The notes under the pieces were generated by a model. It saw nothing but the letters and a program-made list of their open reading frames with translations, had not been told where the DNA came from and searched no databases. The translations under genes were made by a program, and so were the position numbers. Below are positions 24,969-33,301 of a stretch of 43,735 nucleotides of DNA, in pieces. This stretch comes from an uncultured Comamonadaceae bacterium (GTDB lineage: Bacteria; Pseudomonadota; Gammaproteobacteria; Burkholderiales; Burkholderiaceae). Where the stretch lies: the NCBI GenBank assembly GCA_946482595.1, contig CAMLSD010000029.1, positions 1 to 43,735 on the forward strand. Direction: 5' to 3'. The first letter of the stretch is position 1, and every line of letters begins with the position of its first letter.

Positions 24969-25982
24969 TCACGCCGCCGTGGCCAGCCGGGCGGCACGCG
25001 GCCCGGGCCACACGGCCCGCAGCGCCTCCTGCATGGCCCGATCGATCGGCGTGCCCGGCAGGTCGCCCACCACCTGCTGCAGCGCGCTCCCGTCGAGCGC
25101 ATGCGGGGTGGTCCAGAGGTAGGCCATCTCGGCCAGCTCGCGCCACATCGGCACGACCCAGCCACCCAGCCGCAACAGCGGCCACGGCAGACTTCCCTGC
25201 CGCCAGCGGGTGTCGGCCGGCATGCCCAGGGCGGTGGCCGCACGCTGCAGCGACACCAGCAGCTCGGCGCCCGTCAGTGTGTGCCCGGCGAAATGCAGCG
25301 TCGCGTGTGCGGGGAGGCGCCCGGCGTCTTCGGCCACCGCCGCGGCCACGGCCACGAAGGCCTGGGCCAGGTCCGGCAGGTAGGCCCAGGCATGCGGGCG
25401 GTCCAGCGGGCCGGGATAGGTCAGGCGAGCTTTCGCGATCGACCGGGCGATCACGAGGTCGAACCAGCTGCCCGTGCCGTCGCCGCCGTAGAAATCGCCC
25501 GCGCGGATCACGACCGAGCGGACCGCCCGGGCCGCCATCTCCGCCTCGATGTCGCAACGGATGCGGCCCTTGCGGCTGTCGGGCCGTTGCGGTGTGTCGG
25601 GGGTGAGCACGGGTGGCATCTGTGCGCCGAAGTTGTAGACATTGCCCGGCAGCATGAACAGCGCACCCAGCCGTTCGGCCACCTCCAGCCCGCCCCGTGC
25701 CAGCGGCAGGGCCTCGCGCGCCCAGGCGGTGTAGGCCGGGTTCAGCCCGTGCACCACCACGCTGGCGCCGCGGGCCTCGCGCACCAGCGCCTCGATGTTC
25801 CCCGGCTCGATCGGCAGCGCCCGTGCCGCGGCGGGCATGCCGGCCGCGGGTGCACGCCGCACCTGGGCCAGCACGCGCCATCCGGCACGGTCGAAGGCCT
25901 GGGCCGCGGCCAGGCCCAGCCGGCCGTTGGCGCCGAGGATCAGCACGGTGCGAGCGGTCGAGGACGAGGGGAGTGTTGTCAT
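24969..25982 (-). CDS. NAD(P)-binding epimerase/dehydratase-like protein
   Basis: A 337-residue extended short-chain-dehydrogenase-like protein. The Rossmann motif is VLILGANGRLGLAAAQAF (about 13-30), then VVHGLNPAY and NVYNFG. The classical YxxxK pair is not obvious; the corresponding stretch is KGRIRCDIEAEM, so it may not be a standard SDR enzyme. It is divergent from the LysR gene at 26080, with a palindrome in the 97-bp gap, and is probably the regulator's target. It sits within the split dpp cluster; a role with the transporter is not evident. Confidence 0.82.
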   Translation of the reverse strand: MTTLPSSSTARTVLILGANGRLGLAAAQAFDRAGWRVLAQVRRAPAAGMPAAARALPIEPGNIEALVREARGASVVVHGLNPAYTAWAREALPLARGGLEVAERLGALFMLPGNVYNFGAQMPPVLTPDTPQRPDSRKGRIRCDIEAEMAARAVRSVVIRAGDFYGGDGTGSWFDLVIARSIAKARLTYPGPLDRPHAWAYLPDLAQAFVAVAAAVAEDAGRLPAHATLHFAGHTLTGAELLVSLQRAATALGMPADTRWRQGSLPWPLLRLGGWVVPMWRELAEMAYLWTTPHALDGSALQQVVGDLPGTPIDRAMQEALRAVWPGPRAARLATAA

Positions 25983-26065
25983 GGTGATGGCCTGTCAGGT
26001 CAAGGTGATGACCTCAGTGTCTGCCTCCACCGCCCATCCGGCAATTGCCGAAGTCTTCAACTCAG

Positions 26066-26083
26066 TCATACATTTCCGTATGA
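26066..26083. promoter_or_regulatory. Inverted repeat overlapping the LysR start codon
   Basis: TCATAC-N6-GTATGA, perfect 6-bp arms. The right arm contains the ATG of the LysR gene at 26080, and the divergent epimerase gene starts 83 bp away. Binding here would block translation initiation or transcription of the regulator, as in autorepression. Confidence 0.5.
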
Positions 26084-26982
26084 GTGAACCGAATCCGAAG
26101 TCGTTCGACTGGGCACTGGTGCGCAGCTTTCTGGCGGTGCTCGACGCAGGCAGCCTGATGGGCGCCGCCCGCCAGCTCGGCATGCATCAGCCCACCTTGT
26201 CGCGCCATGTGAGCGAGCTGGAGGCCCAGCTCGGCGCGCCGCTGTTCGAGCGCACCGGGCGCGGCGTGACACCGACGGCCCTGGCCGTGGGCCTGGCCGA
26301 CGGTGCACGCCAGATGGCCGCCGGCGCCGAAGCGCTGGCCCGCACGGTGGCGCGCCAGCGCGAGCGCACCACCGGCACGGTGCGCATCACGACCAGCCAG
26401 GTGGCGGCCACCTGGCTGTTGCCGCCGGTGATCGCCGAATTGCGGGCCGTCGAGCCGGGCCTGCAGATCGAGCTGGTGGCCTCGAACCAGCTGAGCAACC
26501 TGTTGCGCCGCGAAGCAGACATCGCCGTGCGCATGGTGCGGCCCACGCAGGCCTCGCTGGTCGCTCGGCGCCTGGGTGAGGTCGGCCTGGGCCTGTATGC
26601 GCACGACAGCTACCTGGATCGCCACGGCGTGCCCCGCCAGCTGGCCGATCTGCCACACCATCAGCTCGTCGGTTTCGACCGCGACGAGTCCATCCTGAAG
26701 GGGTTCGCCGCCCAGGGCATCTCGCTCACGCGCGAGGCCTTTGCGGTACGCACCGATGACCAGGTGGCCTATGCCGAACTGGTGCGGCAAGGGGCCGGGC
26801 TGGGCTTCCTGGCGCACTATGTGGCGCGGTCGTGGCCGGGGGTGCGGCAGGTGATGCCGGCCCTGCCCGTGCCCGGGCTGCCGTGCTGGCTGGCCGTGCA
26901 CCGCGAGATCCGCGGCAATCCGGTGGTGCGCAAGGTGTACGACGCGCTCGCCCGCGCGCTGCCGGCGCGCCTGGCGCCGTGA
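26080..26982 (+). CDS. LysR-family transcriptional regulator
   Basis: A 300-residue protein. The winged HTH at the N-terminus is FDWALVRSFLAVLDAGSLMGAARQLGMHQPTLSRHVSELE, and residues from about 90 form the substrate-binding domain (GTVRITTSQVAATWLLPPVI, ADIAVRMVRPTQASLVARRLGEVGLGLYA). The latter resembles the PBP2 type found in regulators of oxidoreductases (CrgA-like). The ATG at 26080 is the only start giving a standard LysR N-terminus; the longer frame from 25795 runs through the divergent gene. It probably controls the adjacent NAD(P)-binding gene. Confidence 0.9.
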   Translation: MSEPNPKSFDWALVRSFLAVLDAGSLMGAARQLGMHQPTLSRHVSELEAQLGAPLFERTGRGVTPTALAVGLADGARQMAAGAEALARTVARQRERTTGTVRITTSQVAATWLLPPVIAELRAVEPGLQIELVASNQLSNLLRREADIAVRMVRPTQASLVARRLGEVGLGLYAHDSYLDRHGVPRQLADLPHHQLVGFDRDESILKGFAAQGISLTREAFAVRTDDQVAYAELVRQGAGLGFLAHYVARSWPGVRQVMPALPVPGLPCWLAVHREIRGNPVVRKVYDALARALPARLAP

Positions 26983-26985
26983 GCG

Positions 26986-27837
26986 TCAGCGCCGACGTGC
27001 GAGCCGGGGGTCGAGCAGGTCGCGCAGGCCGTCGCCCATCAGGTTCAGGCCCAGCACCGACAGGGCGATCACGACGCCCGGATAGATCGCAAGCATCGGG
27101 GCCTGGAACAGCTGGGTCTGGGCATCGCTGAGCATGCGGCCCCATGACGGACGCGGCGGCTGTGTGCCCAGCCCCAGATAGGACAGGGCCGCCTCGGCCA
27201 GGATGGCGATGGCGAACTGGATCGTCGCCTGCACGATCAGCACCGAGGCGATGTTGGGCAGCACATGTTCGACGGTGATGCGAAACGCCCCTTTGCCGCA
27301 GGCACGTGCCGCCAGGATGTACTCGCGCGCCCACACCGCATTGGCTGCGCCACGTGTGACCCGCGCAAACACGGGGATGTTGAAGATGCCGATCGCCACG
27401 ATCGAGATCAGCAGGCCGGGCCCGTAGATCGCGGTGAGCATCAGCGCAGTGAGCAGGGCGGGGAAAGCAAAGGTGAAGTCCGCAAAGCGCATCACGAACT
27501 CCTCGACCCAGCCGCGCCGGGCCGACGCCCAGGCGCCCAGCGCCACCCCGGCGGCCAGCCCGATGCCCACCGCCACCACACCCACCAGGATGGAGTTCTG
27601 CGCACCCACCAGCAGCAAGGTGAGGATGTCGCGCCCCAGGCTGTCGGTGCCCAGCCAGTGCGCGGCCGACGGCCCCTGCAGCCGATTGGCGACGTCGATG
27701 TCGTAGGGCGGCCAGGGCGTCCAGACCAGCGACAGCGCCGCGGTCAGCAAGAGCAGCGCCACCAGCACCGCGCCGATCAGGAAGCTCGGATGACGCCGGG
27801 CGCGCTGCCACGGGGTTGCTGCCACCGCATCGCTCAT
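26986..27837 (-). CDS. dppC: Peptide ABC transporter permease, DppC type
   Basis: A 283-residue inner-membrane permease with about six helices. The N-terminal OppC-N segment (RARRHPSFLIGAVLVALLLL) is followed by AHWLGTDSLGRDILTLLLVGAQNS, the hallmark of DppC/OppC. The cytoplasmic EAA-like loop is REYILAARACGKGAFRITVEHVLPN, which couples to the ATPases. The start overlaps the dppB stop (ATGA). It ends 3 bp from the convergent LysR stop. Confidence 0.93.
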   Translation of the reverse strand: MSDAVAATPWQRARRHPSFLIGAVLVALLLLTAALSLVWTPWPPYDIDVANRLQGPSAAHWLGTDSLGRDILTLLLVGAQNSILVGVVAVGIGLAAGVALGAWASARRGWVEEFVMRFADFTFAFPALLTALMLTAIYGPGLLISIVAIGIFNIPVFARVTRGAANAVWAREYILAARACGKGAFRITVEHVLPNIASVLIVQATIQFAIAILAEAALSYLGLGTQPPRPSWGRMLSDAQTQLFQAPMLAIYPGVVIALSVLGLNLMGDGLRDLLDPRLARRR

Positions 27838-28784
27838 GCGTCCTGCCCTTTCAGGCGCGGGTCGATCACCGCGTACAGCACGTCGACCACGAAGTTGATC
27901 AGCACCACGGCCGCGGCCAGCAGCATGATGACGTCGCGCACGACCACCACGTCGCGGTTGGAGATGGCCTGGAAGACCAGCCGTCCCAGGCCCGGCAGCA
28001 CAAAGACGTTCTCGACCACGATGGTGCCGGCCAGCAGGTTGCCGAACTGCAGGCCCATCACGGTGATCACCGGGATCATGGCGTTGCGCAGCACGTGTTT
28101 CCACAGCGTGGCGCGGCGGCTCAGTCCCTTGGCCCGCGCCGTGCGCACGAAGTCCTCGCGCAGCACGTCGAGCACGGCCGAGCGCGTGACGCGCGCCAGG
28201 ATGGCCGCCTGCACGACCGCCAGGGCCACCGCCGGCAGCACCAGCGCCTTCAGTGCCGGGCCGACGCCCTCCTCCCAGCCGGGGAAGCCGCCGGCCGAGA
28301 ACCACTGCAGCTTCACCGCAAACAGCAGGATCAGCAGGATCGCAAACCAGAAGTTCGGCACCGCCAGGCCCAGCTGGCTGAACACCATCACGCCCAGGTC
28401 GCCGGGCCGGCCATGGCGGGCCGCGGCATACACGCCCAGCACCAGCGCCAGCACGGTGGTCAGCAGCATGGCCATCACAGCCAGCGGCAGGCTGACGGCC
28501 AGGCGCTCGACGATCAGGTCGGCGATCGGTGTGTCATAGGCGTAGCTCACCCCGAGGTCACCCGTGGCCAGGCCACCGAGCCAGTGCAGGTAACGCTGCA
28601 CCGGCGGCTGGTCCAGCCCCAGCTGGCGCGCCAGCGCCTCCACCGCCTCGGGTGTGGCCGAGGCGCCGAGCATGACCTGCGCGGCATTGCCGGGCAGGAT
28701 CTCCATCACCGCGAAGATCACCACCGAGGCCACCAGCAATGTGGCCACGAAGGTGGCGAACCGCTTGGCGATGAAAAAGCTCAT
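27834..28784 (-). CDS. dppB: Peptide ABC transporter permease, DppB type
   Basis: A 316-residue inner-membrane permease. MSFFIAKRFATFVATLLVASVVIFAVMEILPG is the standard first helix, followed by LGLDQPPVQRYLHWLGGLATGDLGVSY and the EAA-like loop DFVRTARAKGLSRRATLWKHVLRNA. It is the first gene of dppBC and lies 20 bp downstream of an aminotransferase gene on the same strand, so read-through is likely. No substrate-binding protein (DppA) gene is present in the window; it must be elsewhere. Confidence 0.93.
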   Translation of the reverse strand: MSFFIAKRFATFVATLLVASVVIFAVMEILPGNAAQVMLGASATPEAVEALARQLGLDQPPVQRYLHWLGGLATGDLGVSYAYDTPIADLIVERLAVSLPLAVMAMLLTTVLALVLGVYAAARHGRPGDLGVMVFSQLGLAVPNFWFAILLILLFAVKLQWFSAGGFPGWEEGVGPALKALVLPAVALAVVQAAILARVTRSAVLDVLREDFVRTARAKGLSRRATLWKHVLRNAMIPVITVMGLQFGNLLAGTIVVENVFVLPGLGRLVFQAISNRDVVVVRDVIMLLAAAVVLINFVVDVLYAVIDPRLKGQDA

Positions 28785-28804
28785 TCAGCGCTGGCCCCGG
28801 CCCT

Positions 28805-29998
28805 TCACTTCAGCACGGCCGCCATCGCGCGCGCGACGGTGTCGACGTTGTTGTCGTTCAGCCCGGCCACGCACATGCGGCCCGAACGCACCAGGTACAC
28901 GCCGTGTTCGTCCTTCAGGCGGTCGCATTGCTCCGGGCTCAGGCCGGTGTAGCTGAACATGCCGCGCTGCGTGAGGAAGTAGTCGACGTTGCGGCCGGGC
29001 AGTTGTGCGACCAGCCCGGCATGCAGCCGCTTGCGCATCACGAGGATGCGCTCGCGCATCGCGTCGAGCTCGGCCGCCCACTGCTGGCGCAGCGCCGGTG
29101 TCTGCAGCACGCGCGCGATGATCTGGCCGCCGTGGGTGGGCGGGCTGGAGTAGTTCTTGCGGATCGTGGCCTTCATCTGGCCCAGCACCAGGTCGGCCTG
29201 GGCCTTGTCGGGACAGACCACGCTCAGGCCACCGCAGCGCTCGCCGTACAGCGAGAAGCTCTTGGAGAACGAACTGGCGCAGAAGAAGCTCACGCCGGCA
29301 TCGGCCAGCGCACGGATCGCAAAGGCGTCGGCCTCGATGCCGTCGCCGAAACCCTGGTAGGCGATGTCGACATAGGGGATGAGCTGGCGCTCGCGGATAA
29401 CCGGGATCAGCTCGGCCCATTGTTCGTGGCTGAGGTCCACGCCCGTGGGGTTGTGGCAGCAGGCGTGCAGCAGCACGATGCTCTGGGCCGGCAGGCTGCG
29501 GATCGCCGCCAGCATCTCGGGGAACTTCACGCCTCCGGTGGCGGCGTCGTAGTACGGATAGACGTTCACCTGGAAGCCCGCGCCCTCGAACATCGCGCGG
29601 TGGTTGTCCCAGGTCGGGTCGCTGACCCAGACCTGCGAGCCCGGGAAGTAGCGCTTGAGGAAGTCGCCGCCGACCTTCAGCCCGCCCGAGCCGCCCAGCG
29701 TCTGGACGGTGGCGATGCGCCCGGACGTCACCGCCTCATGCTCGGCGCCGAACAGCAGGTGCTGCACCGCCTGGCGGTAGTTCGCCGCGCCTTCCATCGG
29801 CTGGTAGGGGCGCGCGCCGATGGTCTGCAGCATCGCGCTTTCGGCCTCGCGCACCGCGGCCATCACCGGCAGGCGGCCCGCATCGTCGAAGTAGATGCCG
29901 ATGCTCAGGTTGATCTTGTTCGGACGCGGATCCTTCTGGAAGTTCTCGTTCAGGGTCAGGATGGGGTCGCCGCCATAAGGCTCGACATGCTGGAACAT
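28805..29998 (-). CDS. Aspartate/aromatic amino-acid aminotransferase
   Basis: A 397-residue PLP enzyme of fold type I, subgroup I-alpha (AspC/TyrB). Landmarks are NLSIGIYFDDAG, YQPMEGAANYRQAV, GGSGGLKVGGDFL, HACCHNPTGVD, DIAYQGFG, the PLP-lysine site SSFSKSFSLYGERCGGL (Lys246) and RKNYSSPPTHG. The ATG at 29998 is chosen because AGGAG lies 5 nt before it; a GTG at 30004 overlaps that site. It interconverts aspartate or aromatic amino acids with their 2-oxo acids; which one cannot be settled from motifs. It may be co-transcribed with dppB, which would tie peptide import to amino-acid use. Confidence 0.92.
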   Translation of the reverse strand: MFQHVEPYGGDPILTLNENFQKDPRPNKINLSIGIYFDDAGRLPVMAAVREAESAMLQTIGARPYQPMEGAANYRQAVQHLLFGAEHEAVTSGRIATVQTLGGSGGLKVGGDFLKRYFPGSQVWVSDPTWDNHRAMFEGAGFQVNVYPYYDAATGGVKFPEMLAAIRSLPAQSIVLLHACCHNPTGVDLSHEQWAELIPVIRERQLIPYVDIAYQGFGDGIEADAFAIRALADAGVSFFCASSFSKSFSLYGERCGGLSVVCPDKAQADLVLGQMKATIRKNYSSPPTHGGQIIARVLQTPALRQQWAAELDAMRERILVMRKRLHAGLVAQLPGRNVDYFLTQRGMFSYTGLSPEQCDRLKDEHGVYLVRSGRMCVAGLNDNNVDTVARAMAAVLK

Positions 29999-30028
29999 GG
30001 GCACTCCTGGAATATTCGGAAAGCGCGA

Positions 30029-30934
30029 TTATCCTGCCGCCCCTCCCTCGCGGGCGTTGCGCAGTCGATCATGGCAGCGGCACACCGGCAGACTGAGCCA
30101 GGCGGCGACCTGACGGGTCTCAGGATACCGCGCCGGCTCGGCCAGCCCCACGTGCCGGGGCTCGTCGGTCCCACGATAGCGGAAAGTGCCGAAGAGCTGG
30201 TCCCACAGCGGCACGGCCGTGCCGAAGTTCAGCGCGTCCTCCACCCGGTCGGCATGGTGGCGGCGGTGCAGCTCGGCCGTGCCGATCAGGTAGTTGAGCC
30301 AGCCCATGGTGCCGGGTGTGTTGGCATGGGTGGCGAAGGATTGGGCCTGCCCGAACACCCCCGCCAGCACGATGGCCTCGGCGCTGAAGCCCAGCAGCAC
30401 CAGCGGCGTGACACGCACCAGGTCGATCAGGATCACGTTGATCGGGTGCACGGTGAGGTTGTTGGTGAGATTGACCTGCTGCGGCGCATGATGCAGCGCG
30501 TGCACGCGCCACAGCCAGCCGCCCTGGTGGCTGATGCGGTGCAGCCAGTACGCACCGAACTCCCCGACCACCACCGCCAGCGCCACGGCCAGCGGCAGCG
30601 GCAGCTCGCGCACGCCGTCCTGCCCGGCGTGCCATGCCGCAAGGCCGGCCGCCAGCAGCCGCAGCAGCAGCTTGGCCAGGGCGTCAGCCCCCGCGTTGAT
30701 CAGGAAGTAGAGCCCGTCACGCCGCAGGTCCGACCGCCCGGGCACCCAGTCGGCGCGGTGGGGCCGGCGCCACTCGGCCCAGCCCAGCCAGGCCAGCGTG
30801 AACCCGGTGGCCGCCCAGGCGATGGCCTGGAGGCTCCAGCCGGCCTGATGACCCAGGCTGACCAACCCGCCGATGCCGGCCAGGAGCCCCAGGTGCGCGA
30901 TGTTCCATCGGGGGGCGGTATGCTCGGTCGACAT
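30029..30934 (-). CDS. Sterol-desaturase/fatty-acid-hydroxylase family membrane protein
   Basis: A 301-residue membrane protein with four to six helices and the di-iron histidine clusters of the family: WLHRISH (HxxxH), HALHHAP (HxxHH) and ELHRRHHAD (HxxHH). It probably hydroxylates or desaturates a lipid in the membrane. The ATG at 30934 has GGAG 8 nt upstream; an in-frame ATG at 30967 is less well placed. It is divergent from a Crp/Fnr regulator, with a perfect palindrome between them that suggests regulation by that protein. Confidence 0.88.
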   Translation of the reverse strand: MSTEHTAPRWNIAHLGLLAGIGGLVSLGHQAGWSLQAIAWAATGFTLAWLGWAEWRRPHRADWVPGRSDLRRDGLYFLINAGADALAKLLLRLLAAGLAAWHAGQDGVRELPLPLAVALAVVVGEFGAYWLHRISHQGGWLWRVHALHHAPQQVNLTNNLTVHPINVILIDLVRVTPLVLLGFSAEAIVLAGVFGQAQSFATHANTPGTMGWLNYLIGTAELHRRHHADRVEDALNFGTAVPLWDQLFGTFRYRGTDEPRHVGLAEPARYPETRQVAAWLSLPVCRCHDRLRNAREGGAAG

Positions 30935-30993
30935 GTTCAGACTCCAAGGTGCAGGGAAGGACGCCATGCTGCCGACCGTCGCCGTTCACCGCA

Positions 30994-31007
30994 TTAACCC
31001 GGGTTAA
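30994..31007. promoter_or_regulatory. Perfect 14-bp palindrome, Crp/Fnr-type site
   Basis: TTAACCCGGGTTAA has the half-site/N4/half-site size of an FNR box but with TTAAC/GTTAA halves. It ends 5 bp before the Crp/Fnr gene start and 60 bp from the divergent desaturase start. It is probably the operator of the adjacent regulator. Confidence 0.6.
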
Positions 31008-31012
31008 GTCCG

Positions 31013-31627
31013 ATGCCGCCTGCGCCCGATTGCCTTGCCTGCCAACCCGGCCTGGACCAGCTGCTCACCAGCGATGCCGAGGCCGCCGCATGCTGGCGCA
31101 CCTTGCCGCGGCGCCAGCTCAACGCGGGCAGCGTGCTGCTTCGCCAGGGCGAGCGGACCGATCGGGTGTGGCAGATCGAGCGGGGACTGGTGCGCTGCTA
31201 CTTCCTGTCCGCGGACGGGCGCGAGCGCAACCGCTCCTTTCATGCCGAAGGCAGCTGGGTGGGCTGTGGCGTGCCGCCGCTGGCCACCGCCAGCACCTAC
31301 ACGATCGAGGCGCTGGAGCCGCTGTGGCTGGTCGAGCTGGCCTACGATACCCTGCATCGCTGGCTTGCGCTGCTCCCACGCCTGCAATCAGTGCTCAACG
31401 ACGGCGTGAGCACCAACTTCGATCAGCAGTCCCGCCGCGAGGCCGACCTGCTGTTGCTGGATGCCGCCGGGCGTTACCGGGCCTTCCTGAGCGACCATGC
31501 CGACGTGGCCGGCCGCATCCCCTTGCACCACGTCGCGAGCTATCTGGGCATCACGCCGGTGGCGCTGTCGCGCATCCGCAGCCGCCTGGGCCTGGTGGCC
31601 GCGCGCAGCGTGCAGCGCGGCGGCTGA
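31013..31627 (+). CDS. Crp/Fnr-family transcriptional regulator
   Basis: A 204-residue protein. The N-terminal cyclic-nucleotide-binding-type barrel (about 35-125) includes LNAGSVLLRQGERTDRVWQIERGLVRCYFLSADGRERN. The C-terminal HTH (about 165-195) reads IPLHHVASYLGITPVALSRIRSRLGL. Cysteines near the N-terminus (CLAC at 7-10, Cys27) are not arranged as in FNR, so an Fe-S oxygen sensor is unlikely. The canonical FNR recognition helix (ExxSR) is replaced by PVALSR, fitting a different half-site such as the TTAAC palindrome just upstream. It probably controls the divergent desaturase gene and itself. Confidence 0.88.
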   Translation: MPPAPDCLACQPGLDQLLTSDAEAAACWRTLPRRQLNAGSVLLRQGERTDRVWQIERGLVRCYFLSADGRERNRSFHAEGSWVGCGVPPLATASTYTIEALEPLWLVELAYDTLHRWLALLPRLQSVLNDGVSTNFDQQSRREADLLLLDAAGRYRAFLSDHADVAGRIPLHHVASYLGITPVALSRIRSRLGLVAARSVQRGG

Positions 31628-31639
31628 GCCTGAGCCTGT

Positions 31640-32137
31640 TCAGATCGCCAGCGCCTGCTCGATGTCCTCGCGCAGCGATTCGGGCGTGTCGGTCGGGGCA
31701 TAACGCTTGATCACCTGTCCGTCACGACCGACCAGGAACTTGGTGAAGTTCCATTTGATCGCCTTGGTGCCCAGCAGGCCGGGCGCTTCGGCCGTGAGCC
31801 ACTGGTACAGCGGATGCGCCTCGGCACCGTTGACCTGCACCTTGCTCATCATCGGGAAGCTCACGCCGTAGTTGAGCGAGCAGAACGAAGCGATCTCGCT
31901 GTCGCTGCCGGGGTCCTGGCCGCCGAATTCGTTGCTCGGGAACCCCAGCACGACCAGGCCGCGTGCCGCATAGGCTTCCCACAGCGCCTCCAGGCCGGCG
32001 AACTGCGGCGTGAAGCCGCACTGGCTGGCCGTGTTGACGATCAGCAGCACCTTGCCGCGGTAGCCCGACAGGGCCACCTTGCGGCCGTCGATGCCGACGG
32101 CCTCGAAGTCGTACACCGAAGAATCGGACCGGGACAT
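31640..32137 (-). CDS. Glutathione peroxidase family protein
   Basis: A 165-residue thioredoxin-fold peroxidase. The catalytic site is NTASQCGFTPQ (Cys40), completed by Gln74 (FPSNEFGGQDPG) and Trp129/Asn130 (KWNFTKF). It is a Cys, not Sec, enzyme, and bacterial members often use thioredoxin as reductant. There is no signal peptide, so it is cytosolic. GGAGG precedes the ATG. It is convergent with the Crp/Fnr gene (12-bp gap) and divergent from the response-regulator gene. Confidence 0.93.
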   Translation of the reverse strand: MSRSDSSVYDFEAVGIDGRKVALSGYRGKVLLIVNTASQCGFTPQFAGLEALWEAYAARGLVVLGFPSNEFGGQDPGSDSEIASFCSLNYGVSFPMMSKVQVNGAEAHPLYQWLTAEAPGLLGTKAIKWNFTKFLVGRDGQVIKRYAPTDTPESLREDIEQALAI

Positions 32138-32338
32138 GGAACCTCCGTGGTCGCACAGGGATGATGCCCATGTTACGCCGCGCAGGCGCTGCGGCGCTTG
32201 TCAAGGCCCCTTGACACGGGCTTGACGCCCGATGCCGGGCAAGGCGAGGATAGCTGCGTCCCCAGACCATGCAGGTCCCGGCGCGGACCCCCGGCACGTC
32301 GTGCACGTGCCGCCTTCGCCGGGCAGGAGTTGCGTTTC

Positions 32339-33268
32339 ATGAGCATCCGCCACAAGGTGGCCCTCCTTGGCTTCAGTGCCTTCGAACGTGCGACGTTCGA
32401 GTCCTTCTTCCGCCTTGCCGGACGGCGCAGCCCTGCCTACGACCAGAGCGAGGTCGCCGAGTGCGATCTGGCGATCGTCGATGCCGACCAGGCCGGGGCG
32501 CTGGCGTCGGCGGCCTCGCTCGGCGCCGGCGTCAAGGTGCTGTTCATCGGTGCCCGTGCCGCGGCCGGCCATGGCCGCCAGCTGGCCCGCCCGGTGAACC
32601 TGATGCAGGTGCTCAACGTGCTGGACGAAATGACCCGCCCGGCCACCCAGCCCGCGGCGCCGGCGGCATCGACACCCGCCGTGGCGCCGACACCGCCGGC
32701 CACGGCCGCAGCCCAAGCCGCCCCCGCAGCCGCCACGCCCGCCCCGTCACCGCGCCGTGACACCCCGCCGGCCTTTGCGCCGTCCGGCCCGGTGACCGAC
32801 TTCCAGAATTCCGACACCTTCAGCAATGCCGTGCTGGCGCCCGGCGACGACAAGTTCGACCACATCCTGGTGGTGGACGACAGCGACCTCGCCCGGCGCT
32901 TCATCGAGTCGCGGCTCAAGCGCTTCGGCTTCAAGGTGCACCTGGCACGCAGCGGCGAGGAAGCGATCGAGCGCATCGCCGAGCGCCAGTTCGAGTTCGT
33001 CTTCCTGGACGTGATGATGGAAGGCATGGACGGCTACATGGCCTGCAAGACGATCAAGCGCATGCAGCCGCCGCCGGGCCGCCAGGTGCCGGTCGTGGTG
33101 ATGCTCACCAGCAAGGCCGGCGCGATCGACCGCATCCGCGGCACGCTGGCCGGCTGTGATGCCTACCTCACCAAACCCCTGATCGAGGACGAACTGGTGC
33201 GGGTGATCAGCACCCACGATGCGGTGTTCCAGCGCGGCTTCGAAAGCACCTACGCCGGCGGCCCCTGA
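32339..33268 (+). CDS. Response regulator with degenerate N-terminal domain and C-terminal receiver
   Basis: A 309-residue protein. Residues 1-98 look like a receiver-type alpha/beta fold (KVALLGFSAFERATFESFF, DLAIVDAD, VKVLFIG, RPVNLMQVLNVLDEM) without a full acidic pocket. Residues 99-150 are an Ala/Pro linker. Residues 173-300 are a complete receiver (HILVVDDSDLARRF, phospho-acceptor Asp224 in FVFLDVMMEGMDG, Thr257, Lys279 in LTKP). There is no output domain, so it probably acts by protein contact, as chemotaxis/PilG-type regulators do. The ATG at 32339 has AGGAG 9 nt upstream. No kinase is adjacent. Confidence 0.85.
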   Translation: MSIRHKVALLGFSAFERATFESFFRLAGRRSPAYDQSEVAECDLAIVDADQAGALASAASLGAGVKVLFIGARAAAGHGRQLARPVNLMQVLNVLDEMTRPATQPAAPAASTPAVAPTPPATAAAQAAPAAATPAPSPRRDTPPAFAPSGPVTDFQNSDTFSNAVLAPGDDKFDHILVVDDSDLARRFIESRLKRFGFKVHLARSGEEAIERIAERQFEFVFLDVMMEGMDGYMACKTIKRMQPPPGRQVPVVVMLTSKAGAIDRIRGTLAGCDAYLTKPLIEDELVRVISTHDAVFQRGFESTYAGGP

Positions 33269-33301
33269 GCCGGGTTCGGCACACCGGCCCGGTGGCCGGC
33301 C

